The notes: a model not told the origin generated them from the sequence alone. A stretch of 64,000 bases of DNA from Setaria digitata (GCA_003640385.1 RCAB01000200.1:1-64000); one strand, 5' to 3'; numbered from the stretch's first letter, positions 37,042-55,157 are shown. Numbers and translations: made by a program.

Positions 37042-40000
37042 ATGGAGGAACCATCGGCAGGAGAGGAGAAAATGGATAATAGCAGTGACAGGATGACGAC
37101 TACTGGTGGTGATTCGAAGGTGGTTCAACATAATGGTGAGGAGAATGGTGATGAGAATAATCAGCAGCTAGCAGGTCGCAACAGTCCGACTGCTGTGATC
37201 GATCTTAAAGAGCTCACTGAATCTGCTTTAATGAAAAAATTTGAGGTGATTTTACATAATTAAAATGAATTTTGAGTTGGAGAATCGAAGTTGAAATTAA
37301 TGGATAAGGAAGAGATATTTTTTTGTTTCTGGAAGTCTTCCAAAACAAAGGATGAACTTGAGATATGCAGCTGCACTTATTATTATCACATGTTTATTGA
37401 ATTCTTGCAGATGCTAACGGTAGGTGGAACTTCGGCTGCTAAGCATATATCCGAAGCTCAACGACATAAATATCTTTTCTGGGACACACAACCGGTTCCA
37501 AAGATCAGTAAGTAAAGTTCACTTATGACACNTTACCGAAATTCGATTGAATTTTATTGTATATTCCGAGAGTAACACGGGAAAGGGAAACGAATGTAAG
37601 ATTTTAATGGAAAAAATTTTTGTATATCTTTTGCAGATGAAACAGTGACTGAGAATAGAGCTATTGAACCACCTCTGGATATCTCAGAAGTACGTGATGA
37701 GCCGTTTTCATTGCCAGATCCTTTTTGCTGGTGCGATGTTGAAATTAATAATGAGAAAGAACTTACTGAACTATACACACTGCTAACAGAAAATTACGTG
37801 GAAGATGATGACAACATGTTTCGATTTGATTACAGTCCGCAGTTTTTGCTTTGGTTTGCGACTTTTTTTTCTTTGGCATTTTGATGGCTTGTGGAGATAA
37901 AAATAAGTTTTTTAAAGTGTAGCCTTGTTTGTTTATGAATTTTATGGTTTATTTGTTGTATTGATATTGGCATTTCTGCTCAGAAAATACTATGATGTAC
38001 ATGTGTTGAGTCAGGTATTTGCTTAATGTGTATAAAAGGCGTACATTTTGTTTAAGAAGGTGTTTCAGGGCATTGAAGGCTCCGGGATGGATGAAAAAAT
38101 GGCACTGCGGTGTTCGAGCGAAATCAAGCGGAAAATTAATCGCCTTTATTTCTGCTATTCCCTCAGTAATACGGGTTTACAGCAAGGTGCTCCAAATTTT
38201 TAAATCTGGGCAACATCCAATATTACTTCTCGGGATGTTTTTCTTTTTTTTTTCAAAGGCATCTCTACTTTTATTTACTGTCTTTGAATTCAGTTTGCCT
38301 CGCGATATAAGATTCTTTGTTTAAAAGAAGTAATGGATGGGATTTTAAGTTGTGATACTAAAAAAAAAAGAGTTGAAAAATTTCTCGGAGTATCCACTAT
38401 ATAACCGAAGTGATGTATGTTGTATACAAGACTGCTAGTACTACAGTGCTTTACACATTACATATATTACATTGTAACATGAATCCTCATTATTTTTTCC
38501 ATTGTTTGTAATGCTGTCATTTTTCCAGCGTATTTTATATAACAACTTGTCTTTTTAGGAAATCAAGATGGTAGAAATTAATTTTCTCTGTGTTCATAAA
38601 AAACTCCGCTCAAAAAGAGTAGCGCCAGTGTTAATTCGTGAAATTACACGTCGTGTAAATCGTGAAGGCATCTTCCAGGCGGCATTCACAGCTGGGGTAG
38701 TCTTGCCGAAACCAATTGCGACATGCCGGTATTTCTCCTTTTCTAAAAAAAATATTTTCCTGTTTATCTATTCATCCTCAGATGTTTCTGAAACACATTT
38801 TTTTTCGTATCGTCAGTGGTGAACAAAAACTTTCGGAATAAACAAAAATATGGAAATAATAAAAGATATATTAGAAAGAATCAATATATCAGCCCATACT
38901 GCAATGTCGAAACAGTGAACTTCGGTGTAATCGGACATTTGCGCAATTCATTGTTTCGATGTTACGGTTTATCAGTGTGTTAATTTTCAATTTTTTGTTC
39001 ATTTTTCTACATTTCTGTTGAATTGTGAAATAGTGCTACTTTATCAATAGTCTTCATCTTTGTTATCCTGGTTTTCCCTTTTTTTTATTGGTAGTCAAAT
39101 TATTAAATTGTTGATCAATCAAAATTTATATTGCTGTCCAGCAAAAAATCGAGTTTAAAAATTTCATTACTTCAAGATACTGGCATCGATCATTAAATCC
39201 AAAAAAGCTCATTGAAGTCAAATTTTCGCACCTTTCAAGGAAAATGACGATGCAGAGGACGCTGAAATTATATAAGCTTCCAGAGGTATGCTTCATTTGT
39301 AACAAAATGTATATGTGTCTTCTTCTTTACATTTTCTTTCCCCTTTTTTTCGTTTATTTTAAGTCGTTTTACTCGTTTTACTAGTAATTTCCTGTTATAT
39401 CTCTCGTGGCAGCGTTAATAGCTTGATCATATATCACTGCGCTCTTAACTGTTGTGGTTTCAGCTACCAAAGACTCCAAACCTGACGCCGATGATGTACT
39501 GTCACATTGATGGTGCATATCACTTATTGCAGTGTTATTTGAAGAAATTTGATTTAGCTCCCGAATTTAGTAGGGCAGATTTCGAGCACTTTTTTATGCC
39601 ACGCGAAGATGTCATCTACAGCTATGTTGCTTTGGTTCGTTTGCCTTTTTAAGTTTAATTTTTTCATATTTCTAAAGTCAGCTTTGAAGAATTAGCAAAA
39701 AGTATTTTTAAATTTTTTTAATGAAAATCTACTTATATAAAGAAACTAAAGAAAATCGTAAAATATAGCTGAATAAATGTATTTCAGAATGAAGAAGGTA
39801 ACAGGGTGACTGATTTGATCAGCTTTTACTCATTACCTTCCTCAGTCATGCACCATCCACAATATAAGTCAATTCGTGCAGCATATTCTTTCTACAATGT
39901 TGCCACATCAGTATCTCTTAAACAGCTTATCAATGATGCTCTTATTCTTGCACGAAATGTACCGTTGTTCTTGAATTATTGGCAATATAATTTTGATTTC

Positions 40001-40366
40001 GATTTTATAATCTGACATGAGAAGTGGTATTCATATAAAATCGAATTAGTCACTATTTTCGTTCACCTAGAAAAAAAAAAACCATATTGCCACATTTATT
40101 AGGCCTGTTAGGATGAATATTTTACTATTTTGCGGCCAATAGTAAAATATTTTTTATAGTGGTTGTTATCGTAAATAGCTTGACAAGTCGAATAGCATGT
40201 TTTGCAGTCTGGTTTTGATGTGTTCAACGCACTTGATCTCATGGACAACAAGGAAGTGCTGGAAGATCTCAAGTTTGGTGTTGGTGATGGAAATTTGCAG
40301 TATTACCTGTACAATTGGAAATGCCCTGACATGGCGCCGGAAAAGATTGGACTTGTATTACAGTAA
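37042..40366 (+). CDS. NMT: Glycylpeptide N-tetradecanoyltransferase (N-myristoyltransferase)
   Basis: NMT transfers myristate from myristoyl-CoA to N-terminal glycines of cytosolic proteins. Exons: 37042-37245, 37411-37507, 37637-37853, 38069-38186, 38559-38728, 39177-39285, 39464-39634, 39788-39958, 40208-40366. All phases agree; 471 residues, against 496 in human NMT1. Residues 1-68 are an acidic, variable N-terminal region. The two GNAT-like halves follow, with [33 protein letters not shown], the acyl-CoA site [58 protein letters not shown] and [14 protein letters not shown]. The chain ends in LVLQ; in this family the C-terminal carboxylate is catalytic. An N at 37532 lies inside intron 2 and does not touch coding sequence. 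The start choice is the first in-frame Met of exon 1. Confidence 0.96.
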
Positions 40367-41811
40367 GGATGTCTAATGCTGTCATACTTTCATAGAATTA
40401 TTCCTATTTAAAGTTACAAGAATATTTTTATTAATGGACTGTGCCGTCTTGTCTAGATTAATTGTTGAATCTAACTTCGGTTTTAAAATAGGTGCAACAA
40501 AATTGAGATAGTTTCTTGTGTTTGAGATTATTTGGTTTATGGACAAAGCAAGCTGAAACTTTCTTTGCTTTACTTTATTAGCAAATCAGAAATACTGATC
40601 GTACAAAACCAACTGTAAATATACTGGTGAAGCACTTTGGAGATTATACAAAACTAACTTCAAATGTAAGTTGTGAATAGAAAAATGTATTTAGAATGGT
40701 ATGCTTCTATAGCTTTAAGGAATCTACACTCTGTGCAAATTAAAAATTGGAAGTATAAGAGATTAGTTAATAAACCAATTTCGGAGAAAAATTTATAAAC
40801 ATATTTTGTATCCAGAGATTTTTTTCATCCATTATGAACTGGTAATTCAGCAACATTTATATCTTATCTGTTATTCTCTTAATTATCACTGTTTCTATCT
40901 AAATTAGCATTCCATTACTTGAAATAAGATTTAAGTCATTATTTAGTTGTTATTTTCTCGGGTTCATTAAGTCTGTCGGTTACCGCTTGATGCCATTTCC
41001 AAATGAAACGTACCTTTCCTGACTATTTATTTTGATATTATTGATTGATTTCGACATCCTCTCGGAAATGCAATGTCATAAAATTTGTACTTTAATCAAT
41101 TTTAACATTTTTTTCTGATAAGTAATAATTGAGAGCCATTTCTATAATCTTATTGATAGTCACTTAGTCATTTCTTGTCTATATCCTTGTTTTTATCTGT
41201 TTCCCTCCTAAATTTAAGAACGAAAGCTCCTTTGAACTGCTTTTTTTCTTTACATTGTTTTCTTTAAGCGCCTCTATAAGGAGATGCTTAATAGCTTCTT
41301 TTTTTTTAGTACTTCATGTTGTGTCTATATGTTATGTATAATTTTGTTCGTTTTTACTCTCAAAGCAGGACTGAAGTTAATGCTTTCATTACTCCGAACA
41401 CGGGAACAGTACTGTAATTAATAAATGAGCCTTCTGTATTTGGTTGATTGTATCGCTAACTTTAAATAATTGTTTATTGTTATTTTCTATGTTGTTGTTT
41501 TCGATGGATCGAAATTTAGCAATTGATCAGTTAGAGTTTTATAACAGAACAGGTGATTGAAAAAAAAAAAACAAATTTGGGAAAATTTCGCGTTTCATGC
41601 CATTTTCACACTCCTACGATTTCGTGAAACAGTTATTTTACTGAGGATAATATTAGGAATTGCTGGAAATAGGGTAAGAGTTGAGATACAAGGGCTTGTT
41701 TTCTTTTGATTTTTGTTTTTGAAGATAAATTGAATTTTCCATACAGCAGCCATTGTTTGAAATACTTGTTTTTCGTATTTATTACGTCTAGGGCTTACCT
41801 TTCCCTTGCAT
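40367..41811. other. Convergent intergenic region between NMT and the membrane-protein gene
   Basis: Both neighbouring genes end here, so it holds two 3' UTRs. It is AT-rich with several T runs. No open frame with splice support was seen. Confidence 0.5.
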
Positions 41812-45636
<3,825 letters not shown>

Positions 45637-47879
45637 CAGCTCTAGCGTTAAATAATTTCTTTTTTTTTTTTTTTTTTTGCATGCAAAATAGAAAAGTTAG
45701 CGCAATAACTAATAAAAATATGCAAGTGAGGCATTTCTAATGAGTAATTTTTTTAAAGAACTGATAATACTAATGACCGAGAAAAGCAGTAGTTGTTAGT
45801 GTGGGTTATGGATGATTTTTTTTTTTTTAAGAACCGATAGTACTGATGACTGATAAATACAATACAATGTGCATGTGGGTGTGTGTTATTTAGTGATAAA
45901 TAATTTCTAAGAATAAATTTTGTTCCAACATTATCAATCGTAAGCTTTTACAGTTATCAGTCAAAAAACCAATTATCGACTCTTACTTGCTTCTATCAAA
46001 CCTCGTAAACAAAGGAAACTTAGCAAATTGTTCCAGTCAAAAATTTTTTTCTGCAATATTGTGTGTAACCTTATTTTCTGCTAGAATTCGTTCACATCAC
46101 ACTTTCAAGTAATTATCTAATTCTAAATTAACCATGCCATCAATCTATCACTGATAACGTTTTGACTTACTGCGGTCGAAAATATTTGAGCATTAAAAAT
46201 TAGTGCTATTAAAATTTTGAATTTGTTTCATGCATGAGCAGTTGGTGGATTATAATTTTGATAAGCTATAATTTTGCATTAAAGAATAATTTTTTCCAAT
46301 CAATTTCCTGAGCATGAGAGTCAGCTGAAGAAAACAATGAGAAGGAGTATTTTATCAAGTAAAAAGAATCTTATTCACTATCTGTCTGATAGCTTCAGAT
46401 AATAATCATTGTTATCGGATAGGATAATAAAATATAAACCAGATTGATTGGTATTTCAGACGACTGATATAAGTGCTATAGCAAGTCAAACTCCTTCTTG
46501 TTTATGATTTTATTCTTGTTTAGCATTCTTATGACCGAAGTTTATTGTGATTGGTAATAAGTTGTAACGAATATATACCAAATTTTATGAATTTAATGAT
46601 TAAAAATTGCAAAACTTAAAAAGATTTTAAATTGGTTTATTTTAAATAATCTCTGTGACATTTATTTAAAAATTAAAATGAATGTTAGAAACTAGTCGAG
46701 AGTGATATTTTAGCGACCTCTTATCGCTTCATTGATATGGTTTTATTTTATTTATTTATTTTTCGATTCTCTACTTTTTTAATAATTAAAACATTCACAA
46801 ATGCATAATTATTATATTATTTCTAAATTATCTATTTAGATCTTAATCTAGAATATAACTAATTAATAATTGAATCAACTTGAAAAATTATATTACATTC
46901 CTAAGCAACATCAAATATTTCAAGTCAAATATAGCAACGATATCTGAAAACCATTTTAATTATTAATTCATTAATTCTTTATTAATTCACAAATTAGTTT
47001 TTCAAAACCTTATTTCGAATCCTCTCAACTTTTTGATAGAAGTTTTCCATTCTTCTTAAAAATTTATTTTTTTTAATGCAGTTGTTGATGATTTCTTCCT
47101 CTTTTTTGTGCAAGTTTAACTTCGTTCAACTTCTACACTTTGCGGAGTAAAGAAAAAAAGATATTTGGTACTTAAACTGTCAGAAACTCCAAAAATTAAT
47201 AAATTAACAGTAAAGCGAACATGGATTTCATTATTTCAGATCCGTAAAACCGACGGAAATCATTGGTTGGTTGTGCTGTGAAAATTGTCAATGATCACAT
47301 GAAAATGTCATTCAAATTAATATGGTAGCAAAATTTCTCAATCATTTGAAATTTATTGAATCATTTTGAAAAGGTGACATCCTAAATCATTTTATTAATT
47401 TTTTTATTGCAAATAACGCATCATTTCTGATAGCACTAAATCAGATCTTCAGATTCAACAGTTCCTGTCTGCTCCTAAAAAAATCATGAAAAATTAATGA
47501 TGAGTAGAATACACTTGAATAATTCACTGATAATAATAATGGTAACTGGAAAGTAAAAATAACTGAAAGTTCTTCTTCGAATTTCATATTCATTTATCGT
47601 TAATTGTGGTTCCATTCATAATTTTAATTTGCTTCGAAATAAGGATTTCATGTGGTTAAAGTATATTATCATTATTTACTGATTAGATCAGTTTTCTCAT
47701 TCCAGACGATAAAAATTTTTCATATCTGAAGTGATAGCGGTAAATGTTTAAGAACAGCAAAATCTATCTATATTTCATTGTTCAATGCCATATCAGGAAT
47801 GATTTTATATGGTTTACTTTAATCTTGACAATGAACCTAATAATTTTGCATTTAAAATCTAAGAAGTCTCGTGCAATAC

Positions 47880-47908
47880 CGAGAGAGAAGGAGAAAGAGA
47901 GAGAGAGA
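47880..47908. repeat. (GA)n microsatellite
   Basis: An almost pure purine GA tract with two interruptions. No nearby gene. Confidence 0.8.
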
Positions 47909-48392
47909 ATTTAGCCAAATTTAAATTTGAAAATAAGTAAATATGTAGAGGGGATGCTGTGCGATCACTAAAACGTTGTTTTTTCTCTGTTTAAAAAAAA
48001 AAAAAATAAATTAAATTAGATTAAATTTAAAAAAAGGAAAAGAGGGCAATAAAGATTCATTGGTGCATGAAAACGAACGACCTTTTCGATTGAATTACAT
48101 GGAGGGAAGAGTAGCCAACCTCATATCTATTCACCTTTTTGTCCCTCTCAAATTTTGCAATTCTTTACAAATTCGAAAAATACTTTCAAAATCTCGGGAA
48201 AAAAAATTTGAGAAAATTTTTCCGATTTCTGCAGTGGTAATTTCTATTTTGAATTGCAACTGATCTGTACACTCGTTTCAGCAAAGAATTAATTAATTAA
48301 CCTGAAAGGGAGAAATTAAAAACGTTTTGTTTCTTCTCCCGCTTAAGCTTTCAGGTATAGTATCTGTGTTTTCCTTTAAATTGGTTAACATC

Positions 48393-48597
48393 TCTTTAGA
48401 TAATTTTAGTAATTTTAATGTCAAATTTTACAGCAAATATTGGCAAATTTATATATTTGTAGTATGTTTGTGGCTTATATCACTTTTACCAAAANTCTTT
48501 AGATAATTTTAGTAATTTTAATGTCAAATTTTACAGCAAATACTGGCAAATTTATATATTTGTAGTATGTTTGTGGCTTATATCACTTTTACCAAAA
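48393..48597. repeat. 102-bp duplication split by a single N
   Basis: Positions 48393-48494 are repeated at 48496-48597 with one visible mismatch, and the N at 48495 lies exactly between them. This fits an unmerged overlap between two contig ends. Confidence 0.85.
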
Positions 48598-48776
48598 AGA
48601 AAAAAAGATAAGTTTGTAAAATAATTTCGAAAATGAAATAAAATGAGAACTTCCCATCAAACAATTAATAACACTAGTCATTGCAATTTCATTCATAGCA
48701 TTTCTTCTTATTTTAAAATTTAACATGCTTTTTTGGAATTTTAATCCAAAATAAAAATACCTTGTCAAATTGTAAA

Positions 48777-48892
48777 AAACTCACGTGTCGTATAANTATG
48801 TTTGTGGCAATATCTGAATATAAGATTTACTGTTCTGTATGATACAGACGTGAGCATGTTGTTGTTTTCCGTCAAACTCACGTGTCGTATAA
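48777..48892. repeat. 19-bp repeat ending at an N
   Basis: The 19 bases at 48777-48795, just before the N at 48796, recur at 48874-48892. The sequence between may be a small contig placed within a gap. Confidence 0.7.
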
Positions 48893-48932
48893 CAAAGTAT
48901 TACAGCATCCATCGCTTACATTCTATCTTAAT

Positions 48933-49077
48933 CGAGCATTTATTGCTAACTAACAATACTCATCCACTGAAAGCAAGTTTAGGANATACCATTCCATCCA
49001 ATCGTGATACTGAATCGGACTACTTTCGAGCATTTATTGCTAACTAACAATACTCATCCACTGAAAGCAAGTTTAGG
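48933..49077. repeat. 51-bp duplication next to an N
   Basis: The 51 bases at 48933-48983 recur identically at 49027-49077, with the N at 48985 just after the first copy. The 43 bases between them may be gap-filling sequence. Confidence 0.8.
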
Positions 49078-49784
49078 GGGAATTCACGTTTACTACATTT
49101 CTGTATATATAAAATCTAAAATTGAGTCTCTATTCTGTGACAGAACTTTTTGTTTAAGAGCAAAGACAAGCATTCGAAAGTGAGTAGGTTTGACATTCAT
49201 CGGTGAATAAGCTTGACTCCACCGTCACAGTATCTTCCTCATTAAAATATAAATTTATCGCGTTTATCTTGGTTTTCTAATTGATTTTCTATCGCCTTAA
49301 TACTTCCGGTCCTACCGGTTCTCCGGATAGTATTAAGCCAATGAAAAACCGGATGGTATGTTCAGTCCAGAACCAGTTCTGGATTTATATTAAGTGGTAT
49401 CAAATTTAGATACCTGGGTGGATAATAATGAATATATGTGTAGTAATCTACCATTCTAAATTGGGGTCTTAAATGGTGGCATAAATTTAGGAACAATTTT
49501 TAGGTGACAAGTTCGCAACACAACCATTAATTAATTTTTAATTCTTAGAAAATCAATAAAAGATCAAAGACATCCTCACTTCTCGAATGAGAATAAAGCG
49601 GAACGAAATGGAACGGAACGGATTAGTACGAAAACCGGATTTTGAGTTGAGGGGAAAGAAACCGAAATTGAAAGAGAACTTTTTCTTAGTGGGCAATAAA
49701 AAAAGGCGATGGGTAAATTACGGAAATCGCGTTGCACTTTGTTGTTTGTGTAATGAAATGAACGAGAGAGAGGGGATGAGAAGG

Positions 49785-49788
<4 letters not shown>

Positions 49789-49815
<27 letters not shown>
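49789..49815. repeat. (GA)n microsatellite
   Basis: A GA tract that keeps a long plus-strand frame open and encodes an Arg-Glu run there. The opposite-strand frame reads Ser-Leu. Neither is supported as a gene. Confidence 0.85.
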
Positions 49816-50209
49816 AGAATTGTGTTCCTGAAGATGGAGAGGTTGATATGGCAGTTATTTTTGTTAACAACCGCACTTTTCCATGTTGTTTATTGTTCAT
49901 TTATTCGCCTAATAGCTGGACAGGTGTAGCTATGTTGCAAGGGAGATGTTAGTTATCGGACAGGTATGGTTGTATTAACTATTGCATTATTGTACTTCTC
50001 TCATTTGTTAGCACTAGAAGTTTTACTTCGTACTGGTGATAGGATTAAAATCAGGAGAATCGTGCTGCTATTATGCTCTCTGTTTTTCAGTTAAAAATTT
50101 AATTCACTTACCTTACAACGGTACTTACCTTTATTTACACCATTTCTTCTTTCCTTATCGTTAATTCCATCTACCTGTTTGCCATTTTGCGTTCATCTGT
50201 TTTCCCTCC

Positions 50210-50251
50210 TTCTCCCTCTCTCTTCCTCTCTCTCTCTCTCTCTCTCTCTCC
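50210..50251. repeat. (TC)n microsatellite
   Basis: A pyrimidine tract of CT units about 400 bases from the GA tract on the same strand. The two tracts are complementary and could pair in single-stranded DNA or RNA. Confidence 0.85.
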
Positions 50252-53200
50252 TTTTCATTTCAGGCTTTTTATTTGCAAGCAATAATTTAAAAACAGCAAG
50301 TAAAAAAGGCGAAAAAAGTTTTTATATTTATGTGTAAGAAGAAAAATAAATTAATTTCGAATTGAACCATAGGAATGATACAGGCTGAGACAAAGAAATT
50401 TCATCTAGCAAGCCTAAACGGTCACATCTTGCTACAGGTTTGCAAAAAAAAAGCCTTGGAATGAATGGAATAAAAGTCTGAAAATGAGATTAATTATCCA
50501 ATTTTGAAGTGAAATCAATCAGTGACCTATTTTCAAGCATTCATTTCTATCGGAAAGTACCATTTATAATGAATGTTTTCTCAAAAACAAGTTTTGCCAA
50601 AAAAAAGAAGAGGAACAACAAAAATGTTTCATTTCAATAATCCTTTTTTTTTTTTGATTAATTAATAAATCTCTCTCTCCTCTCATCTCGTCTCCGTATT
50701 CATATATATATATAAAGTGGCAAATTCATATATATTTATGCGAGCATTCCAAAAGAATTTCGCTAAAACTGTTCACTTTTTGCTTTTTATATACAAAAAT
50801 GAAAGAACTTTTACATATAAAAAGCACTGATTACTTTGCTGTTAGTGATTGTGTGAAATGTTTGCATAAATATCAATTTATGGATTTATCAGTTGGCGTT
50901 AATTTCCCTCTTGGAATAAGCATTAAGTTTCAAATAAAAACGAGTGTGTTCACTAGCTGTTGCTCTTCTCTCCAGTAATCTCAGTTTCAATTTCTGCACT
51001 TTACACTAATTTTCTACATTTTGCAGATCAGATTTAGTTTATAATGCTACTTCTAGTTGATTTCTTATTCCTTTTATACAATTGCCTAAATTAAATTTTT
51101 AATGTTGGAAAATGCAAGTTCTGAAATTTTAAAATTTGGATTAATTTTCAAATTTGAAATTTAATAGAAAATCTAGATTAGACATTGATCACAAAATGTA
51201 AAATAGCCATTTTAAATTGTTGTATGTATAGACAAGATATACAGATATGTTTAGGATATATGAAGAAAATTAAACTGACCAATATAATTTTTGTAAAAGT
51301 TATTGTAAATAGAAGTGAAATTATTTAAACATTTCTCAGAAACCCCTCAAAATTTAAAATGTTTTTTTCGTTTTTATTTTTTGGAAGCATTTAATTATTT
51401 TGATATTATTAATTCCAGTGACACAGGAAAGTCTAACATTGTTAAATAACTAGCTATATTCTGCCACCAAAATTGCATTTCAGTTTAATTTATTTAATTC
51501 TCCTTCAATTGATTTTTTACTTAACTGATAAATGCCAATTTACCAATTACCTTCCTTTTCTTTCTATTTAGATAATAATTTGTCCAAATCCAAATTTTTT
51601 CCGGTTGTCGATTATCACCTATTGTATGCTATGCGAACAAACACACAAGAAATTTAGTGCTTGAAAACGCTCCTTTTTTTTTCATTTCTTCGAGAGTGGT
51701 ATAGTTTGTCAGTCAAAAATTATTTAATCATGCTTTAATGAATCAATCATTGCCATCCATTCTTGCATTCTGCACTGTATTCTTTAATGAAATTAATCAT
51801 TGTCTCTTTATGCAAATTCATAAATAAATTTAAGTTCTATAAAACAGTTATTTTATTTTATTAATAAGGTCTGTAATGAAGAAATGAGCAAATTCATTTG
51901 AGACTTAAAATTTTTCTCATGTTTCATTATTATGTGTCACAATCGTTATGTGTCACAACACCTGGAAGGGCATTTCTTTACACCTTGAACACATACATGC
52001 CTGTGCATTTCAATCACACTGAAATATTCTAATTACTTTAGATGCTATCATAGGAATTTCATAAACTTCTAAAGGGGATTAACATCTGACTCACCATACT
52101 GCATTTATTAGACTTTTTTCTTTTTGAAATATGAAAGAATGACAGAAGAGAAACGGCTTTAGGCAATTTTTTCATTTAAATTAATGAATTAATGTAAGGT
52201 AATGGTAATTGAAAATTTAGTTGTGAATGGAAAAGTGAAATCTGAGGAAGTAATGATAACCAGAAATGATCAAGATTTCTACTGCTTGATCTTTCGTCAC
52301 CTGAAGCTGAACCTGAACCTGAATTTAAAGTAAGACTTCATGGTAATGAGAGAGTTCAGTGGTTGATGTGCACGACAAAAAGAATCAAAATGGAAGAGGC
52401 GAATTGAATTTTTTTTTTTGAGAAATAAGAAAGGAAGAAGTAATAGTTAAAATTCTTGCTACTTTGCCAAAATTTTTTGTCATTTTAGCTCTTTTAGCTT
52501 GTCCAAAAATTACTCAGTCCCATTTATTTATCACTACTATTCACATTACTATCTTTTAACAGAACTGAATAGATAAGGTCAGCTGCTAAATATTTATTTA
52601 TTTTCACATTTCCAAATCATCTTTCTCAGTTCTTCACTCCTAAAACCTCATCATTAATAACAACTTGTTTCTCTACCTCTCATATCCGAGTGAGCTACTG
52701 TTTGTGTTCAATCAGTGTTTCACTGAACTAATTTATTAGCTAAAACGTGATCACGTTGAAGGCAATGAATATCAGGATAGATGACATTTGAATCTTAAGT
52801 AAACCCCGTGGTGAAAGATGATAAAGTTGCAATTGGAGGTGAGCGAAATTGCTAGAATACTTGTTGGTGTGTAAAAAAATCAAGGAAATTTAGAACTGAC
52901 AGATATGTTCTTATCAGGAGAATGCCGTACATCAAAAAAGGAAAAGCAACAATTATCAGAAGCATGAAAGTTGTGAGATGATATTGCAGAAAGTTATCGA
53001 TGATAAGATTTATCATTAATAACATGCTCATTTCTGTACTGCCACTAAAAATAAAAGGTTAAAGTCAATTGATCTGAAAATCGGTCCTCTACCTAGTCAG
53101 TTGTGTTTCAGAAGAAAATAAACTTTATTAATAGGTTATTCATCTTGAGTTTTGTATCTAAAACACTTCAACATGTAAACAGATTACCTGTTTAATTTAT

Positions 53201-53586
53201 TGGATGGTATGATAGGGATATCAGGCTCTTATAGGGAAACTATTTCCGATAAAACTTTTCAAAAATATCGTTCGTAGGTTGCAAATCTTGTGACACCGAT
53301 AAGCTGATAATCGATCGCTTTGCTCTTTAGTAACTTTCGAGTAGAAATTCAGAAATTTTTTCCACCAGAAATTGACAATTTTTGTAAATTTTTCTTTCAT
53401 TTATTATACAAATATCAATAAAAATTATCGCGTGAAAAGTTGCAGTGCCGTCGTGATTTGGATTTACAATTTAATTGATACTTGAAATTCTATTTGAATT
53501 TCATAGAGTCTAAGTTATGATAATATTTACCTCACATGCAATTCTATGATAATCTTGAGCGAATTCAAATTCACTTAATGAGTTTG

Positions 53587-53614
53587 TTTTTTTTTTTTTT
53601 TTTTTTTTTTTTTT
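53587..53614. repeat. Long poly-T tract
   Basis: Twenty-eight T residues in a row, the longest homopolymer noticed in the window. Others lie at 10519-10539, 34623-34646 and 45661-45679. Confidence 0.85.
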
Positions 53615-53656
53615 GAAGTTTCACTGATCAACTACTTCGCAAATGTTAAAAATTAC

Positions 53657-53781
53657 ACTTAGAATTCGTTTAATTGACTTAGAATTTGCTTGATTAAATT
53701 TGAAATTTGGTTAATTAAACTCCGAATCTGCTTAAGTAAATTCAAAATTTGGTTAATTAAATCCAGAATTTTGTTTAAAAT
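53657..53781. repeat. 21-bp degenerate minisatellite, about six copies
   Basis: Units begin at 53657, 53677, 53698, 53719, 53740 and 53761. The consensus is roughly ATTNAGAATTTGGTTAATTA plus A. Copies three and five are most alike, which suggests a higher-order doublet of about 42 bases. No coding frame uses it. Confidence 0.75.
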
Positions 53782-54054
53782 AATCATTTTACTTAACGAA
53801 ATTGATCTCTTAGTGTTTTCAAACAAATTTCTTTTCGAGTAATGCTATATTTTCCATTTTTAGCAATTTTGTTTCATCCAAAGAATTTTTTCTTGGTATT
53901 TTTGGAGAAGCTTTTAAGCTCATCGAACAGGTGGCTATTTCAAGACTAATGAATTATTGCTACCGTGCCACATGTAAATGAATCTAGCCGATCATTGAAC
54001 TTCAATATTCTATAGTCTTATTCACTTCCTACACACCAATCATTCTTTTGTATC

Positions 54055-54180
54055 CATGCCCGTCTGTTTGCCCATGGCCGTGCCTTTACCCGTGACCATC
54101 CATGTCTTCGCCCATGTTCATGCCCGTATCCGCACCCCTGTCCTTGCCCATATTCGTGCCCGTAGCCTTGCCCGTGTCGT
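54055..54180. repeat. GC-richer hexamer-period repeat (GCCCGT/GCCCAT)
   Basis: About 125 bases contain roughly a dozen degenerate units of GCCCGT, GCCCAT or GACCAT type, mostly spaced in multiples of six. It stands out from the AT-rich surroundings. On the minus strand a frame of 87 codons crosses it, yielding Gly, Asp and Met repeats such as GMNMGEDMDG. Confidence 0.7.
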
Positions 54181-55157
54181 GAAAGACAGAAAAATGCTTT
54201 CCGATACAGCCACTTCTCCGCTCTCCTGAGTGATTTCCTTTTCTCTCATTGTTAACTGTTAAGACCATCACTGAGCTACATTTCTCAGGTGTTTCCATTC
54301 CCATTGCTTTTCCAAGGTGTGAACTAATTAATGAGACATTATTAAGCAATCACACCACTGTAAAATTTATGAACTGGTGGTTAAATCAATTTGGAATCGA
54401 ACTGATCCCATCTAGAATGAATTAGATCATTAGATTCACTTCACGATATGGTTGATATCACTGTATAAATGGATGGGACTATTCCAGTTCGGTCTGAATT
54501 TAAGGAATTTAGTTTAACTTGATTGATTTAACTTGTGGTGAGAAAAAAAATTTAATTCGCTCATTAAAGTGTTATCGTGCAATAACCAGTAATGAAATTA
54601 TTTCTTAGTCTTTTTTTCTTCTTTATTTAATGAGCGCTAACTTCTAGAATTAAACGATACTTTTCTGTAAGTTCTGATAGGATTTAAATCAAAAGAAGCA
54701 AAATTATATCTCGTCCTGGAGAAACTCTCAAATGAGAAACTTTCTACACTTCATATCTTTCTCCAAAATTTTCTGTTTATAGGTCGGTCTAGGTGTCTGA
54801 ATTCTGCCTAAGTTTTCTAGAAGAATATCTCGGTATATCTTGAATATAATATATTCATTATTCCACAATCAGTTGGGTGTAGTTTTTTTTCTTAAAAACA
54901 CCAAAAACTTATTAGATTGTGACTCACTCGTAAACTTTTTCTCTCCAAACTCTTTCATATTAGTAAAAGAAATAAGAAAGACTTAATTAAATGTTAATTA
55001 GTGTTCGGAAATGTTGCTACTAGTTGAGCTGTCTAATTTCCTTCAACATTTGGTAATATTATTGTAATGTCAAATGAATTCTGAACATTTCCTAATATTA
55101 CCAGTAATTCTCCATAATTAATATTAGTGGCCTAAATATTTCATGCACATTAATTTC

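Noticed and set aside
49587..49952. 121-residue plus-strand frame
   Set aside because: Kept open by a GA microsatellite (Arg-Glu run). No start context, splice support or recognisable domain.
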